Shown here: one piece after another, positions 19,011 to 28,927 of the stretch | How positions within the stretch are numbered: position 1 is the stretch's first letter | Layout: every line of letters begins with the position of its first letter | Assembly: GCF_001006305.1 (NCBI RefSeq) | Contig: NZ_LBHJ01000004.1 | Span: 558,001-622,000, forward strand | Direction: 5' to 3' | Length of the DNA: 64,000 nt | Source: Silvibacterium bohemicum | GTDB taxonomy: Bacteria; Acidobacteriota; Terriglobia; Terriglobales; Acidobacteriaceae | Translations under genes and position numbers: made by a program | The notes under the pieces: model-generated | Database searches by the model: none | What the model saw: the letters and a program-made list of their open reading frames with translations, nothing else | What the model was told of the DNA's origin: nothing

Positions 19011-19406
19011 CCAGACTTCGCAGAGGATCTCGCCGCCTACGCCTTCACGGCGCGCCTGGCGTCCGGTCATCACGCCGCGGGGCGTGGTGAGGATGCTGAT
19101 GCCGAGTCCGCCTTGTACGCGCTTGATCTCATCGCGGCCGACATAGACGCGGCAGCCGGGGCGCGAGACGCGAGACAGGTCGCGGATGGCAGCTTCGTTG
19201 CTGGCGCTGTACTTCAGATAAACGCGCAGCACGTTGCGGCCGTTCTCTTCAGCGGCCTTGTAGTTGGCGATATAGCCCTCTTCCTTCAGGATGCGGGCGA
19301 TCTCGGTCTTCAGCTTGGAGGCCGGAACATCGAGCTTCGCGTGCCGCGCACGGATGGAATTGCGAATACGCGTGAGGAAGTCTGCTACAGGATCGGTCAA
19401 ACTCAT
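19008..19406 (-). CDS. rpsH: 30S ribosomal protein S8
   Basis: 132 residues: MSLTDPVADFLTRIRN start and the C-terminal STPRGVMTGRQARREGVGGEILC-like ending (here LTTPRGVMTGRQA). S8 is a primary 16S rRNA binder. The stop codon forms the first bases of the repeat that follows. Confidence 0.98.
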   Translation of the reverse strand: MSLTDPVADFLTRIRNSIRARHAKLDVPASKLKTEIARILKEEGYIANYKAAEENGRNVLRVYLKYSASNEAAIRDLSRVSRPGCRVYVGRDEIKRVQGGLGISILTTPRGVMTGRQARREGVGGEILCEVW

Positions 19407-19505
19407 CGTTTCTCCTTCATCCCCCGTTCGCTCGGCATCGTTCTACCGAGAACCAGCGGGAATGTTTAAGACTTGGAGCCGAAGCTCGAAGTCAAACTTG
19501 TCGTT

Positions 19506-19544
19506 GCGCGCAAAGCGCGCGTATGCCTGACGCGGTCAGTGTCA
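19506..19544 (-). repeat. Stop-codon-linked hairpin repeat behind rpsN
   Basis: The minus strand starts at the rpsN stop (TGA) and contains CGTCAGGCATACGCGCGC followed by TTTGCGCGC. The GCGCGC-TTT-GCGCGC palindrome is identical to that behind rpsH; the GGACTGGCC half is diverged. Confidence 0.6.
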
Positions 19545-19727
19545 CCAGGACGATTTGACGACGCCGGGAATCTCGCCCCTGAGCGCCAGCTGGCGGAAGC
19601 ACAGGCGGCAGATGCCGAACTTGCGCAGGAAAGCGCGGGGACGCCCGCACAGCTTGCAGCGGTTGTGCTGCCGGCTCTTGAACTTTGGCTTGCGTGCATC
19701 CTTCACTCGTTTTGCAGTCGTTGCCAT
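19542..19727 (-). CDS. rpsN: 30S ribosomal protein S14, zinc-binding type
   Basis: 61 residues, the short type Z form. Two CxxC pairs (CKLCG and CRLC, 15 residues apart) form the zinc knuckle; the protein ends [11 protein letters not shown]. Such S14 needs zinc, and many bacteria carry a zinc-free paralogue elsewhere; none is in this window. Confidence 0.98.
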   Translation of the reverse strand: MATTAKRVKDARKPKFKSRQHNRCKLCGRPRAFLRKFGICRLCFRQLALRGEIPGVVKSSW

Positions 19728-19777
19728 ATCTCTTTAATCCTTATCCCAATCTCAAAAAAGCGGCTTCGTCGAAGAGC

Positions 19778-20326
19778 TTACGCGGTCTGGCGGAAGGGAA
19801 TGCCAAACTGCTTGAGCAGAGCGCGCGCCGAATTGTCATCCTGGGCCGAGGTCACGATGGTGATGTTCATGCCCTTGAGCTTGTCCACCTTCGAGTAGTC
19901 GATCTCGGCGAAGATCAGCTGATCGCGAACGCCCAAGGTGTAGTTGCCGCGTCCGTCAAAACTTTTCGTAGATACGCCGCGAAAATCGCGCACGCGGGGA
20001 AGAGCAACGGAAATCAGGCGGTCAAGAAACTCGTACATCGTATCGCCGCGCAACGTGACCATTGCGCCGATCGGCATGCCTTCGCGAACCTTGAAAGCCG
20101 CGATGGACTTCTTGGCGCGCGTGGTTACGGGCTTCTGTCCGGCAATCGAGGCCAGATCGGCCACCAGCGGATCGAGCATCTTCGAATTCTGCGTCGCTTC
20201 GCCGAGGCCCATGTTGATGACGATCTTCTCGAGACGCGGCACCGCCATGCTGTTTTCGATGCCAAGCTCTTTTTGCAGAGCCTGCTTGAGCTCGCTGTGA
20301 TACTTCTCTTTCAGTCGTGCTGCCAT
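19778..20326 (-). CDS. rplE: 50S ribosomal protein L5
   Basis: 182 residues, with [18 protein letters not shown], the [20 protein letters not shown] segment and a terminal GIPFRQ. L5 binds 5S rRNA and contacts P-site tRNA. Confidence 0.98.
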   Translation of the reverse strand: MAARLKEKYHSELKQALQKELGIENSMAVPRLEKIVINMGLGEATQNSKMLDPLVADLASIAGQKPVTTRAKKSIAAFKVREGMPIGAMVTLRGDTMYEFLDRLISVALPRVRDFRGVSTKSFDGRGNYTLGVRDQLIFAEIDYSKVDKLKGMNITIVTSAQDDNSARALLKQFGIPFRQTA

Positions 20327-20397
20327 GTTTCCCGTTCTTTCTCTCCGGTGGTCGGAGTGGTATTGCTACCGTGTACCGTTACGGAGGGTCTTCAATT

Positions 20398-20453
20398 GGA
20401 CTTGCCGTCTGGACTTGCCGTCTGGACTTGCCGTCCAGGCAATCGCGCCTTAC
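20398..20453 (+). repeat. Triplicated 13-bp unit of the hairpin repeat, inverted copy
   Basis: Three exact 13-bp steps, GGACTTGCCGTCT, GGACTTGCCGTCT, GGACTTGCCGTCC, are followed by AGGCAATCGCGCC. The last unit plus AGGC matches the core GGACTGGCCGTCCAGGCG of the stop-linked repeats but on the opposite strand. It fills part of the 149-bp rplE-rplX spacer. Confidence 0.75.
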
Positions 20454-20475
20454 GGGGCAAAACCCTTTCGGCTTG

Positions 20476-20805
20476 TTACTTCTTGCCCTTGGTTGCGACG
20501 GTGTTCCCGCACTTCTTGCAAACGCGGACTTTCTTGCCGCCTTCAAACTTGTGCCCTATGCGGCTGGGCCCGCAGTTGGGGCATACCAGCATCACATTCG
20601 AGATGTGAATCGGCGCCTCCTGCTCGGCGATGCCGCCCTTGATGTTCCGCTGCGGATTGGGGCGAACGTTCTTCTTCACCATCCGCACATGCTCGACCAG
20701 CACGCGGTTGGTATCGGCATCGACGCGCAGCACGCGTCCAGTCTTGCCGCGATCCACGCCCGCGATCACCTTCACCTGATCATTGCGTTGTAAGCTCAAA
20801 CTCAT
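20476..20805 (-). CDS. rplX: 50S ribosomal protein L24
   Basis: 109 residues from the ATG at 20805 (AGAGGA seven bases upstream); the upstream ATG at 20832 would add nine unconserved residues. The KOW motif VIAGVDRGKTGRV is near the N-terminus. The C-terminus has CPNCG...CKKCG, a four-cysteine zinc ribbon as in many bacterial L24 proteins. Confidence 0.97.
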   Translation of the reverse strand: MSLSLQRNDQVKVIAGVDRGKTGRVLRVDADTNRVLVEHVRMVKKNVRPNPQRNIKGGIAEQEAPIHISNVMLVCPNCGPSRIGHKFEGGKKVRVCKKCGNTVATKGKK

Positions 20806-20865
20806 AAATCTATCCTCTGGGGCTTTCCCCACCGGGCCCGGACTTTGAACTTCCGGAGCTCCGTT

Positions 20866-21237
20866 TTAAAGAACTTCTGGAGCCAGTGACACGATCTTCA
20901 GAAACTTCTTCTCGCGCAATTCACGGGCAACCGGCCCGAAGACGCGCGTTCCAACCGGCTCACCGGCGTCGTTGATCAGCACCGCGGCATTCGAATCGAA
21001 ACGGATATAGGTTCCGTCGCGACGGCGATATTCCTTGCGGGTGCGCACGATCACCGCCTTCACTACTTTGCCCTTCTTCACCTGGCCATCGGGCGAAGCT
21101 TCCTTCACGGCAGCCGTCACCACATCTCCGAGACCGGCCTTTTTGCCGCTCGAACCGCCCAGGGGAAGAATCATCTGCAGCTTGCGGGCGCCCGAGTTAT
21201 CGGCGACCTCCAGCATGGTTCTCATCTGCACTGCCAT
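20866..21237 (-). CDS. rplN: 50S ribosomal protein L14
   Basis: 123 residues: [36 protein letters not shown], and the ending [17 protein letters not shown] are canonical. It forms part of the intersubunit face. Confidence 0.98.
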   Translation of the reverse strand: MAVQMRTMLEVADNSGARKLQMILPLGGSSGKKAGLGDVVTAAVKEASPDGQVKKGKVVKAVIVRTRKEYRRRDGTYIRFDSNAAVLINDAGEPVGTRVFGPVARELREKKFLKIVSLAPEVL

Positions 21238-21268
21238 AGCAAACTCTCCTTATATCTTCCTGCAGCGT

Positions 21269-21622
21269 TTACTTGGCGGCCGCGGCTGCTGCTGCCGCTG
21301 CTTCTTCAGCCTGAGCCAAAGCGGAGCGGCGAACGATCTCTTCCAGGTTCCAGCGCTTCAACTTGCTCAACGGCCGGGTTTCGCGGATACGGACCACGTC
21401 ACCAACCCGGGCGGTATTCTGCTCGTCGTGCGCGTAGAACTTCTTGTTGGTCTTCATCACGCGCTTGTACTTCGGATGGGCCTTGCGCATTTCGACTTCG
21501 ACCACGATGGTCTTGGCCATCTTGGTCGAAACCACGTTGCCGACCTTCTCGTTGCGGCGCGATTCCTTGACCGGCTGCGCCTGACCTGCTGTTGCAGGGC
21601 TCGTCTGTGTGGCTTCGCTCAT
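21269..21622 (-). CDS. rpsQ: 30S ribosomal protein S17, extended
   Basis: 117 residues against about 85 in E. coli. The OB-fold core ([18 protein letters not shown], then KKFYAHDE and the RPLSKLKRW motif) lies at about 25-105. An extra Thr/Gln/Ala-rich N-terminus and a poly-Ala C-terminus ([12 protein letters not shown]) account for the rest. Only 3 bp separate it from rpmC. Confidence 0.97.
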   Translation of the reverse strand: MSEATQTSPATAGQAQPVKESRRNEKVGNVVSTKMAKTIVVEVEMRKAHPKYKRVMKTNKKFYAHDEQNTARVGDVVRIRETRPLSKLKRWNLEEIVRRSALAQAEEAAAAAAAAAK

Positions 21623-21625
21623 AAC

Positions 21626-21958
21626 CTAGCGCGCCTCCTTCTTGGTCTTGCTCTTGGTGGTTGCCTTGGCCTTGGTAGTCGAAGCAGCCTTGGTGGTCGA
21701 AGCGGCCTTCTTGGCAGCCTTCTTCGCCGGCGGCGCGCTGGATTCGGCCTTCGGCGCTTCGCCGTATAGCCCCAGCTCGCGCTCACGTGCGATGGTCTGA
21801 ATGCGCGCAATGTCCTTCTTGAGACCACGCAGCTTCTTGACGCCTTCGTTCTGGCCCAGCTTCATCTGAAAGCGCAGGCGAAAGAGCTGCTCGGCGGCCT
21901 TGACCTGCTCCGTCTTCAGCTCGCCGTCGCTCAGATTACGAATCTTATCGAGTTCCAT
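21626..21958 (-). CDS. rpmC: 50S ribosomal protein L29 with Lys/Ala-rich tail
   Basis: 110 residues from the ATG at 21958 (GAGAAGAAGAGAA upstream). The L29 core (LDKIRNLSDGEL...IARIQTIARERE) ends near residue 64. A further 45 residues consist almost entirely of Lys, Ala, Thr and Ser, with the local repeat KAASTT. L29 surrounds the tunnel exit, so the tail could lie near nascent chains; that is inference. Confidence 0.96.
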   Translation of the reverse strand: MELDKIRNLSDGELKTEQVKAAEQLFRLRFQMKLGQNEGVKKLRGLKKDIARIQTIARERELGLYGEAPKAESSAPPAKKAAKKAASTTKAASTTKAKATTKSKTKKEAR

Positions 21959-22020
21959 TTCTCTTCTTCTCTCCGGGACGACGGGGCTAGAAGACCCCGC
22001 GTATCCCAAACTACAATCCC

Positions 22021-22085
22021 CAGTGAACAGCCGTCAGTTGCCAGTATCGTCGACCGTCAGGCGAAAACCGGGGACTAACAACCGA
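22021..22085. repeat. Heptamer tract in the rplP-rpmC spacer
   Basis: CAGTGAA, CAGCCGT, CAGTTGC, CAGTATC, GTCGACC, GTCAGGC run in exact 7-bp phase (22021-22062, + strand). The other half, read on the minus strand, continues a 7-bp rhythm with TTGTTAG, TCCCCGG, TTTTCGC, CTGACGG. Only the CAG at each unit start is constant. Confidence 0.6.
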
Positions 22086-22089
22086 CCAC

Positions 22090-22524
22090 CTACTTCGCGG
22101 TGGCAATCACCTTGGCGTCGTGACGCTGCACGAAGCGCGTCTTGAGCGGCAGCTTATGGGAGGCCAGTCGCATTGCCTCCTGCGCCATCTCGACGGAAAC
22201 GCCTTCCATCTCGAAGAGCACCTTGCCCGGGCGAACTACGGCGACCCAGTGATCGGGAGCTCCCTTACCCTTACCCATACGGGTTTCGGCCGGCTTCTTG
22301 GTGACCGGCTTATCGGGGAAGAGACGCAGCCAGATCTTGCCGCCGCGCTTGATGAAACGCGTCATCGCGATACGGCTGGCTTCGATCTGCCGGTCAGTGA
22401 TGTAACCGCACTCCAAAACCTTCAGGCCGAAATCGCCGAACGACAGCTCGCTGCCGCGCCATGCTTTGCCGCGCATGCGGCCGCGCTGCTGCTTGCGATA
22501 CTTGACCTTCTTTGGCATCAACAT
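22090..22524 (-). CDS. rplP: 50S ribosomal protein L16
   Basis: 144 residues. GAGGG lies nine bases before the first ATG (22524), so [11 protein letters not shown] is the likely N-terminus; a second ATG is two codons on. [18 protein letters not shown] is the L16 signature. L16 shapes the A-site region. Confidence 0.97.
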   Translation of the reverse strand: MLMPKKVKYRKQQRGRMRGKAWRGSELSFGDFGLKVLECGYITDRQIEASRIAMTRFIKRGGKIWLRLFPDKPVTKKPAETRMGKGKGAPDHWVAVVRPGKVLFEMEGVSVEMAQEAMRLASHKLPLKTRFVQRHDAKVIATAK

Positions 22525-22542
22525 AACGAAACCCTCAAAAAG

Positions 22543-22664
22543 CAGCCATCAGCGGTCAGCCAATAGCGATTAGTATTTCTCTTTCGTACCAGCAGCGCCG
22601 CCATTCGGAAGAGATTCACCCGGCATTGCCGGAGCCAACCCCTATTCCTAATGGCTGAACCCTG
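22543..22664. repeat. Heptamer-repeat element in the rpsC-rplP spacer
   Basis: Left arm (22543-22577): CAGCCAT, CAGCGGT, CAGCCAA, TAGCGAT, TAGTATT. Right arm (about 22636-22664), minus strand: CAGGGTT, CAGCCAT, TAGGAAT, AGGGGTT. The unit CAGCCAT is shared by both arms in inverted orientation. Confidence 0.7.
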
Positions 22665-22667
22665 CCT

Positions 22668-23339
22668 TTAGAATACCGACGTGCCCACTGCCGCCTGCGG
22701 CTCGCGCCGCTTCTGCTGGTAGATATCGCCGCGATAGATCCAGGTCTTCACACCGATAATCCCGTAGGTGGTGTGCGCCTCGGCAAAACCGTAATCGATA
22801 TCCGCGCGCAGCGTGTGCAGCGGCAGACGTCCCTGCAGATACCACTCGGAACGCGCGATCTCGTTGCCGTTCAAGCGGCCCGAGACGCGAACCTTGATTC
22901 CCTTGCAGCCGAAACGCAGGGCCGAATCGACCGACTTGCGCATGGCGCGACGGAAGCCGACGCGCTTCTCGAGCTGCAAAGCGATATTCTCGGCCACCAG
23001 CTGGGCATCGAGCTCCGGCTTGTTGACCTCGAGGATATCGATGAAGACATCACGATTGGTGCGCTTCTGCAGGTCGAGCTTGAGCTTATCGATCTCCGCG
23101 CCCTTGCGTCCGATGATGATGCCCGGACGGGCGGTGCGGATGATGATGCGCAGCTTGTTGCCGGGACGCTCGATCTCGACCGAGCTTACGCCCGCCGCTT
23201 TCAGCTTTTCCTTGAGTTCCTTCTTCAGCTGAACATCTTCGATGAGCAACTTGTCGTAGTCGCGCTCGACAAACCAGCGCGAGCGCCAGGGCTTGTTCAC
23301 ACCGAGCCGAAATCCGTAAGGATGGACTTTCTGTCCCAT
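22668..23339 (-). CDS. rpsC: 30S ribosomal protein S3
   Basis: 223 residues: [13 protein letters not shown] start, KH type II domain with [13 protein letters not shown] at about 75-90, and the C-terminal [16 protein letters not shown]3 lines the mRNA entry. It is 9 bp behind rplV. Confidence 0.98.
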   Translation of the reverse strand: MGQKVHPYGFRLGVNKPWRSRWFVERDYDKLLIEDVQLKKELKEKLKAAGVSSVEIERPGNKLRIIIRTARPGIIIGRKGAEIDKLKLDLQKRTNRDVFIDILEVNKPELDAQLVAENIALQLEKRVGFRRAMRKSVDSALRFGCKGIKVRVSGRLNGNEIARSEWYLQGRLPLHTLRADIDYGFAEAHTTYGIIGVKTWIYRGDIYQQKRREPQAAVGTSVF

Positions 23340-23348
23340 AGTTTCCCC

Positions 23349-23903
23349 TTAACCCTTCTTCCCTAAACCCTTCCAAGTCTTGCCGGCCTTCTTCGGAGCC
23401 GCCTTCTTGCCATCGGCTCGACCCGAAAGCTTCCGCGCCGGAGCTTTCTTGGCGGTCGCCTTCTTCTTCTTGGCCGTCTTCGGAGCCGATCCAGCCTCAG
23501 CCGTCTCGCCTACCGTGTGCACCAGGCTTTCGCCGCCCTCGCCACGCTCGGCGACAGCAATCATGATGTGCGACAGCCTGCGCTGATAGCGATAAGCGCG
23601 GCCCATCGGCGCGGGACGGATACGCTTCATGCGCGGACCGTCGTTCGCGATTGCCGTCTTCACGTAGAGATTGTCCACATCTACGTCGAGCCCCTGCTCC
23701 TGGCTCAAGTAATTCGCATTCTGCAGCGCGGAGCGCAGCACCTTCTCCACCATCGGAGCGACGGACTTCTTGGTGAAGGCCACGGTATTCAGTGCCTCTT
23801 CAACGCCGCGACCCTTGATGAGCTCGAGCACCAGTCGCGCCTTCTGCGGGGATACCCGCTGGAAGCGTGCCTGCGCCCGGAATTCTCTCGTTTCCAATGC
23901 CAT
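23349..23903 (-). CDS. rplV: 50S ribosomal protein L22 with long basic tail
   Basis: 184 residues against about 110 in E. coli. The L22 core (SPQKARLVLELIKGRGVEEA, PRMKRIRPAPMGRAYR, hairpin to about residue 120) is complete. The C-terminal ~65 residues are rich in Lys, Ala, Pro and Gly. L22 lines the exit tunnel and its globular part sits outside, so the tail is expected on the ribosome surface. Confidence 0.97.
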   Translation of the reverse strand: MALETREFRAQARFQRVSPQKARLVLELIKGRGVEEALNTVAFTKKSVAPMVEKVLRSALQNANYLSQEQGLDVDVDNLYVKTAIANDGPRMKRIRPAPMGRAYRYQRRLSHIMIAVAERGEGGESLVHTVGETAEAGSAPKTAKKKKATAKKAPARKLSGRADGKKAAPKKAGKTWKGLGKKG

Positions 23904-23951
23904 GACTTAATCCTCTATCCAAGAGCCTGCGCTCTCGTGCTCAACCTCGAG

Positions 23952-24239
23952 TTATTTCGGCTTCGCCGAGCTCTCCGACGACTTGGCCGAATGCCCCTTG
24001 AAGGTCCGCGTCGCCGCAAACTCGCCCAGCTTGTGACCCACCATGTTTTCCGTCACGTACACCGGCACGAACTTCTTGCCGTTGTGCACTGCGATGGTAT
24101 GACCCACCATGTCGGGATGGATGGTGGACCGGCGCGACCAGGTCCGCACGACCTTCTTGTCGTTCGCCTGGTTCAACACCTCAATCTTGACCATCAGGTG
24201 CCCGTCGATGAAGGGACCCTTTTTTGTCGACCGTGCCAT
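23952..24239 (-). CDS. rpsS: 30S ribosomal protein S19
   Basis: 95 residues: [16 protein letters not shown] start, [22 protein letters not shown] and [20 protein letters not shown]19 pairs with S13 in the head. Confidence 0.98.
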   Translation of the reverse strand: MARSTKKGPFIDGHLMVKIEVLNQANDKKVVRTWSRRSTIHPDMVGHTIAVHNGKKFVPVYVTENMVGHKLGEFAATRTFKGHSAKSSESSAKPK

Positions 24240-24250
24240 GTAAAAACCTC

Positions 24251-24373
24251 TTAGCCTTTAGCTATTAGCTCCTAGCTTTCAGCTAGAGCTGTTCTGTATC
24301 CAACCTACCCTGCTCAGCTTCTTGCGCTCACACCCTGGCCGAAACAGCTGATGGCCAGGAGCTAAAAGCTGTC
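24251..24373. repeat. Heptamer-repeat element in the rplB-rpsS spacer
   Basis: Left arm (24251-24285): TTAGCCT, TTAGCTA, TTAGCTC, CTAGCTT, TCAGCTA in exact 7-bp phase. Right arm beside the rplB stop (about 24342-24373), minus strand: GACAGCT, TTTAGCT, CCTGGCC, ATCAGCT, GTTTCGG. The arms are inverted with a loop of about 55 bp. Confidence 0.75.
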
Positions 24374-25198
<825 letters not shown>

Positions 25199-25274
25199 CG
25201 TTTCTTCTCTCTACCCGCAAGCTGCTTACACTCGCGTCTGCCCTGCTAATCCCTGAGGCTGTACCCGCACTCAG

Positions 25275-25309
25275 GTCTTCTTAATCCTGCACCCTATCCC
25301 CTGCAATCT
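25275..25309. repeat. Heptamer tract in the rplW-rplB spacer
   Basis: Minus strand: AGATTGC, AGGGGAT, AGGGTGC, AGGATTA, AGAAGAC in 7-bp phase, immediately behind rplW. A looser continuation with GTACAGCCTCAGGGATTAGC lies at about 25240-25265. Confidence 0.6.
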
Positions 25310-25313
25310 GGGT

Positions 25314-25607
25314 TTAGAGGTTGTTTACGTAGTCCGGCATCTTCTCGCCCGACTTGAGGCGCACATACGCCTTCTTCCAGTCGGGGCGAAAGCCGGAGAA
25401 CTTACCGCGGCGGCGCTCTTTACCGGCCACGTTGGAGGTGCGAACACTATCCACCTTCACCTTGAACAGCAGCTCGACTGCCTGCTTTACGGCTGTTTTG
25501 CTGGCCTTGGGGTCTACCTCGAAAACCAGGGTTCCCTCGGTTTCCTTGACAGTCAGCCCCTTCTCGGTGATCAGGGGGCGGCGAATTACGGTATATGTCG
25601 ACGACAT
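25314..25607 (-). CDS. rplW: 50S ribosomal protein L23
   Basis: 97 residues: TVIRRPLITEKG start and RTSNVAGKERRRGKFSGFRPDWKKA-type loop (cited here in part). L23 is the docking site for trigger factor and SRP. Its ATG directly adjoins the rplD stop (TAAATG), so the two are translationally coupled. Confidence 0.97.
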   Translation of the reverse strand: MSSTYTVIRRPLITEKGLTVKETEGTLVFEVDPKASKTAVKQAVELLFKVKVDSVRTSNVAGKERRRGKFSGFRPDWKKAYVRLKSGEKMPDYVNNL

Positions 25608-26288
25608 TTAGGCCACCTCCGCATTCTTCTCGGCCAGCTTCCGCTTGGAAACGGACTTCTTAAGCGATTCCTGCAGGCTCTCAAGCGCTGCCCGCGAGAA
25701 GATCGCGCGATCATGCTTGAGCAGATCGTAAGGATGCACTTCGTTGTTAAGCACCAGCTCCACATTCGCCAGATTGCGCGAACCGAGCACTACGGACGGG
25801 CTCAACTCTTTGCCGCTCTCGACCAGAAGCACGGTGCGCTTCGCGTCGAGCGTGTTCAGGGCCGCGCGATACAGCTTCGCCTTCGGCTCCTTGAGCTCCA
25901 GCGTGTCGACCACAGTCAACTTGCCGTCCTGCAGCTTTGCCGCCAGCACCGCGCGCAGAGCGCCGAGCACCTTCTTGTGGGGGAAAGCATAATCGTGCGA
26001 GTGGGGCTGCGGTCCGTGAACCGTGCCGCCATGCCGCCAGAGAGGCGAGCGGATCGAACCGACGCGTGCGCGGCCCGTTCCCTTCTGCTTCCACAGTTTC
26101 TTGCCCGCACCCGAAACCAGCTTACGATTCTTGGTAGCCGCGGTGCCCTGGCGCAGCGAAGCACGATAATGCTTGACCGCTTCCCAGACCAGCCCCTCGT
26201 TCACTTCGCTCGGCGCGAAGACTTCGTCGGCCAGCTCCATCGAGCCAACCTTCTTTCCGCCGAGATCCAATACGTCAATGTTTGCCAT
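25608..26288 (-). CDS. rplD: 50S ribosomal protein L4
   Basis: 226 residues from the ATG at 26288 (MANIDVLDLGGKKVG; AAAGAGAC upstream) rather than the ATG at 26303. Contains WKQKGTGRARVGSIRSPLWR and a Lys-rich C-terminus. L4 forms part of the tunnel constriction and in E. coli represses the S10 operon. Confidence 0.97.
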   Translation of the reverse strand: MANIDVLDLGGKKVGSMELADEVFAPSEVNEGLVWEAVKHYRASLRQGTAATKNRKLVSGAGKKLWKQKGTGRARVGSIRSPLWRHGGTVHGPQPHSHDYAFPHKKVLGALRAVLAAKLQDGKLTVVDTLELKEPKAKLYRAALNTLDAKRTVLLVESGKELSPSVVLGSRNLANVELVLNNEVHPYDLLKHDRAIFSRAALESLQESLKKSVSKRKLAEKNAEVA

Positions 26289-26333
26289 CGCTGTCTCTTT
26301 CAAGCCGGAGTAGCAACCCCGGCTCTGATCTTT

Positions 26334-26379
26334 AGGCGCTCCTAAGAGCGCAACCGCCTGAACGGCGAGTCCGTCCTAC
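26334..26379 (-). repeat. Hairpin repeat behind rplC
   Basis: Minus strand: GTAGGACGGACTCGCCGTTC, AGGCGGTTG, then the palindrome CGCTC-TTAG-GAGCG. It begins about 12 bases after the rplC stop rather than in it. Confidence 0.6.
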
Positions 26380-26391
26380 TTGAAACCTGAA

Positions 26392-27147
26392 CTACTTCTT
26401 CTTGCCGGCTGCCTTCTTTGAAGCCTTCAGCGGATCGACCGTACCCGAACCCGCAAACCCACGACGCTCGCGCGGCGGAGCCTTAGCCTTCGAGATCAAG
26501 ACATATCCATCACGAGGCCCCGGAACCGCACCCTCGACCATGATGAGATTCTCCTCAAGGTCGATACCGCGAATACGCAGGTTGCGGACGGTGATGCGAT
26601 CCACACCCATGTGCCCAGGCATACGCGTCTTGGGTAGCACGCGCGACGGGAACGATGAAGCACCGATCGAGCCCTGCACCTGGAACATATGTCCGTGCGA
26701 CTTGGGGCCACCGCCAAAGTTATGGCGGCGAACGACGCCAGCGAAACCGCGACCCTTGCTGGTGCCGATTACATCCACATACTTCTCGTCGGAGAAGATG
26801 TCGACCAGAACGCGGTCGCCAGCCTTTACATGGCCATTCGACTCGACTTCGCCCTCAGCAGCATCGGCGCCCGGCTTCACGGTCTCGACCGATACTTCCT
26901 TGATCAAGCGAACCGGAGCGACATCGCTCTTGGCGAAGTGGCCAGCCTGCGGCTTGGTCACCTTGTGAGCCTTGACAAATTCAACCAGGCCAATCTGCGC
27001 GGCGTCATAGCCATCACGCGCAGCTGTCTTCAACTGCGTAATCACGCAGGGTCCGGCCTGCAGGACGGTGATGGGGTGAACTTCACCCTTCTCATCGAAT
27101 ACCTGCGTCATGCCGATTTTCTTACCCAGAATTCCAGTAACTGACAT
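26392..27147 (-). CDS. rplC: 50S ribosomal protein L3, extended
   Basis: 251 residues (E. coli 209) from the ATG at 27147 ([33 protein letters not shown] upstream); an ATG at 27168 gives an unconserved lead. The conserved [14 protein letters not shown] and [12 protein letters not shown] segments are present. An insertion around residues 70-90 and a basic C-terminal tail make up the extra length. Confidence 0.97.
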   Translation of the reverse strand: MSVTGILGKKIGMTQVFDEKGEVHPITVLQAGPCVITQLKTAARDGYDAAQIGLVEFVKAHKVTKPQAGHFAKSDVAPVRLIKEVSVETVKPGADAAEGEVESNGHVKAGDRVLVDIFSDEKYVDVIGTSKGRGFAGVVRRHNFGGGPKSHGHMFQVQGSIGASSFPSRVLPKTRMPGHMGVDRITVRNLRIRGIDLEENLIMVEGAVPGPRDGYVLISKAKAPPRERRGFAGSGTVDPLKASKKAAGKKK

Positions 27148-27209
27148 CTCGTCTTCTCTCCCCATCATGCCTACTCAACTACTGTGGGCACTGAAGGCAT
27201 TTCGTATTT

Positions 27210-27246
27210 GCGCCGGAGGCGCGTTTGCCTGGACGGCCAGTCCTTA
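27210..27246 (-). repeat. Stop-codon-linked hairpin repeat behind rpsJ
   Basis: Minus strand, starting with the rpsJ stop: TAAGGACTGGCCGTCCAGGC, then AAAC and the palindrome GCGCC-TCC-GGCGC. This is the cleanest copy and gives the family core; GGAC/GTCC can form a first small hairpin and the GCGCC arms a second. Confidence 0.75.
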
Positions 27247-27561
27247 TTTTTCGAAGGCCTTGATCTCTACATCCACGCCGGCCGGCAGGTCGAGCTTCAT
27301 CAGTGCGTCCACCGTCTGCTGCGTGGGCTCGAGGATATCGATCAGCCGCTTGTGCGTGCGGATCTCGAAGGCCTCGCGTGATTTCTTGTCGACGTGCGGC
27401 GAACGCAGCACGCAGTATTTGTTCTTGACCGTAGGCAAGGGAATCGGACCCGCCACCTGCGCACCCGTGCGCTTGGCCGTGTCTACAATCTCGCCCGTCG
27501 AAGTGTCCAAAACCCGGTAGTCATACGCCTTCAACCGGATTCGAATTCTCTGTCCAACCAT
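27244..27561 (-). CDS. rpsJ: 30S ribosomal protein S10
   Basis: 105 residues: [15 protein letters not shown] start, [20 protein letters not shown] and [12 protein letters not shown] ending. S10 is also NusE, a partner in antitermination. First gene of the S10 part. Confidence 0.98.
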   Translation of the reverse strand: MVGQRIRIRLKAYDYRVLDTSTGEIVDTAKRTGAQVAGPIPLPTVKNKYCVLRSPHVDKKSREAFEIRTHKRLIDILEPTQQTVDALMKLDLPAGVDVEIKAFEK

Positions 27562-27581
27562 GAGCTTTGTATCTTTCCGCT

Positions 27582-27639
27582 GCCGGCTGGAACTACTCCA
27601 GCCGGCTCGCTAACTTGCTCCGCGGGCTAAAGCCCGCGG
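27582..27639. repeat. Two hairpins in the tuf-rpsJ spacer
   Basis: GCCGGCTGGA (27582-27591) and TCCAGCCGGC (27597-27606) form a perfect 10-bp stem with a 5-nt loop. Next to it, CCGCGGGCT and AGCCCGCGG around AA (27620-27639) form a GGCTAAAGCC-type palindrome directly behind tuf. No T-run follows either, so read-through into rpsJ is possible. Confidence 0.7.
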
Positions 27640-27645
27640 CTACCG

Positions 27646-28833
27646 CTATTTAATAATTTCCGAGATGGTGCCGGCGCCTACTGTGCGTCCGCCTTCGCGG
27701 ATTGCAAAGCGCAGGCCCTTCTCCATTGCCACCGGAGTGTGCAGCTCGATCTCGAGCGAAATGTTGTCGCCCGGCATCACCATCTCCGTGCCCGCAGGCA
27801 GGGTCGCCGAACCAGTCACGTCCGTGGTGCGGAAGTAGAACTGCGGACGATAGCCGTTGAAGAACGGCGTGTGACGGCCGCCTTCTTCTTTGCTCAGTAC
27901 GTAAATCTCGCCCTTGAACTTGGTGTGCGGCGTGATCGAGCCGGTCTTGGCCAGAACCATTCCGCGCTCTACGTCTTCCTTGGCAATACCGCGCAGCAGA
28001 AGCCCCGCGTTGTCGCCGGCCAGACCTTCGTCCAGCTGCTTCTTGAACATCTCAACGCCAGTGACAACCGTCTTGCGCGTGTCGCGGAAGCCTACAATCT
28101 CCGCTTCCTCGCCCACCTTCACCTTGCCGCGTTCGATACGGCCCGTAACCACAGTACCGCGGCCCGAGATCGAGAAGATGTCTTCGATCGGCATCAGGAA
28201 AGGCTGATCGATCGCACGTGCAGGCAACGGGACATTCGCGTCGACAGCGGCCATCAGCTCGTCCACCGACTTTTCCCACTGGGCCTCACCATTAAGCGCT
28301 CCCAATGCAGACCCGCGAATCACCGGCACATCGTCGCCGGGGAAGTTGTACTTCGACAGCAGTTCGCGAACTTCCATCTCGACCAGGTCGGTCAGCTCGG
28401 AATCTTCGACCGCATCACACTTGTTCAGGAACACCACGATGTACGGCACGCCTACCTGGCGAGCCAACAGAACGTGCTCCTTGGTCTGCGGCATCGGTCC
28501 GTCGGTCGCAGCGACGACCAGGATTGCTCCATCCATCTGCGCCGCGCCGGTGATCATGTTCTTGATGTAGTCGGCGTGGCCCGGGCAATCGACGTGCGCG
28601 TAGTGACGGTTCGCCGTCTCATACTCCACGTGCGCCGTCGCGATCGTGATACCGCGCTCGCGCTCCTCGGGTGCGTTGTCAATCGTGTCGAACGAGCGGA
28701 ACTTGTTGTTCGGGTTGTGCTTCGACAACACCTTCGTGATCGCCGCAGTCAACGTCGTCTTCCCGTGATCAATGTGTCCAATCGTTCCCACATTCACGTG
28801 CGGCTTCGACCGGTCAAATTTCTCCTTCGCCAT
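27646..28833 (-). CDS. tuf: Elongation factor Tu
   Basis: 395 residues. G1 motif GHIDHGKT (Ile where most have Val), [12 protein letters not shown] and the C-terminal beta-barrel domains ending in [11 protein letters not shown]. It delivers aminoacyl-tRNA to the ribosome. Many bacteria have a second tuf gene; only this copy is in the window. Confidence 0.99.
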   Translation of the reverse strand: MAKEKFDRSKPHVNVGTIGHIDHGKTTLTAAITKVLSKHNPNNKFRSFDTIDNAPEERERGITIATAHVEYETANRHYAHVDCPGHADYIKNMITGAAQMDGAILVVAATDGPMPQTKEHVLLARQVGVPYIVVFLNKCDAVEDSELTDLVEMEVRELLSKYNFPGDDVPVIRGSALGALNGEAQWEKSVDELMAAVDANVPLPARAIDQPFLMPIEDIFSISGRGTVVTGRIERGKVKVGEEAEIVGFRDTRKTVVTGVEMFKKQLDEGLAGDNAGLLLRGIAKEDVERGMVLAKTGSITPHTKFKGEIYVLSKEEGGRHTPFFNGYRPQFYFRTTDVTGSATLPAGTEMVMPGDNISLEIELHTPVAMEKGLRFAIREGGRTVGAGTISEIIK

Positions 28834-28927
28834 CTTGACTCCCTCTCTCGTTCCTTCAGCGCTGCTGATCTTCCGTTTTCTGTTCCGAACCCCAAGGGAT
28901 CCGCTATTTCCAAACTAAGTAAACCGG

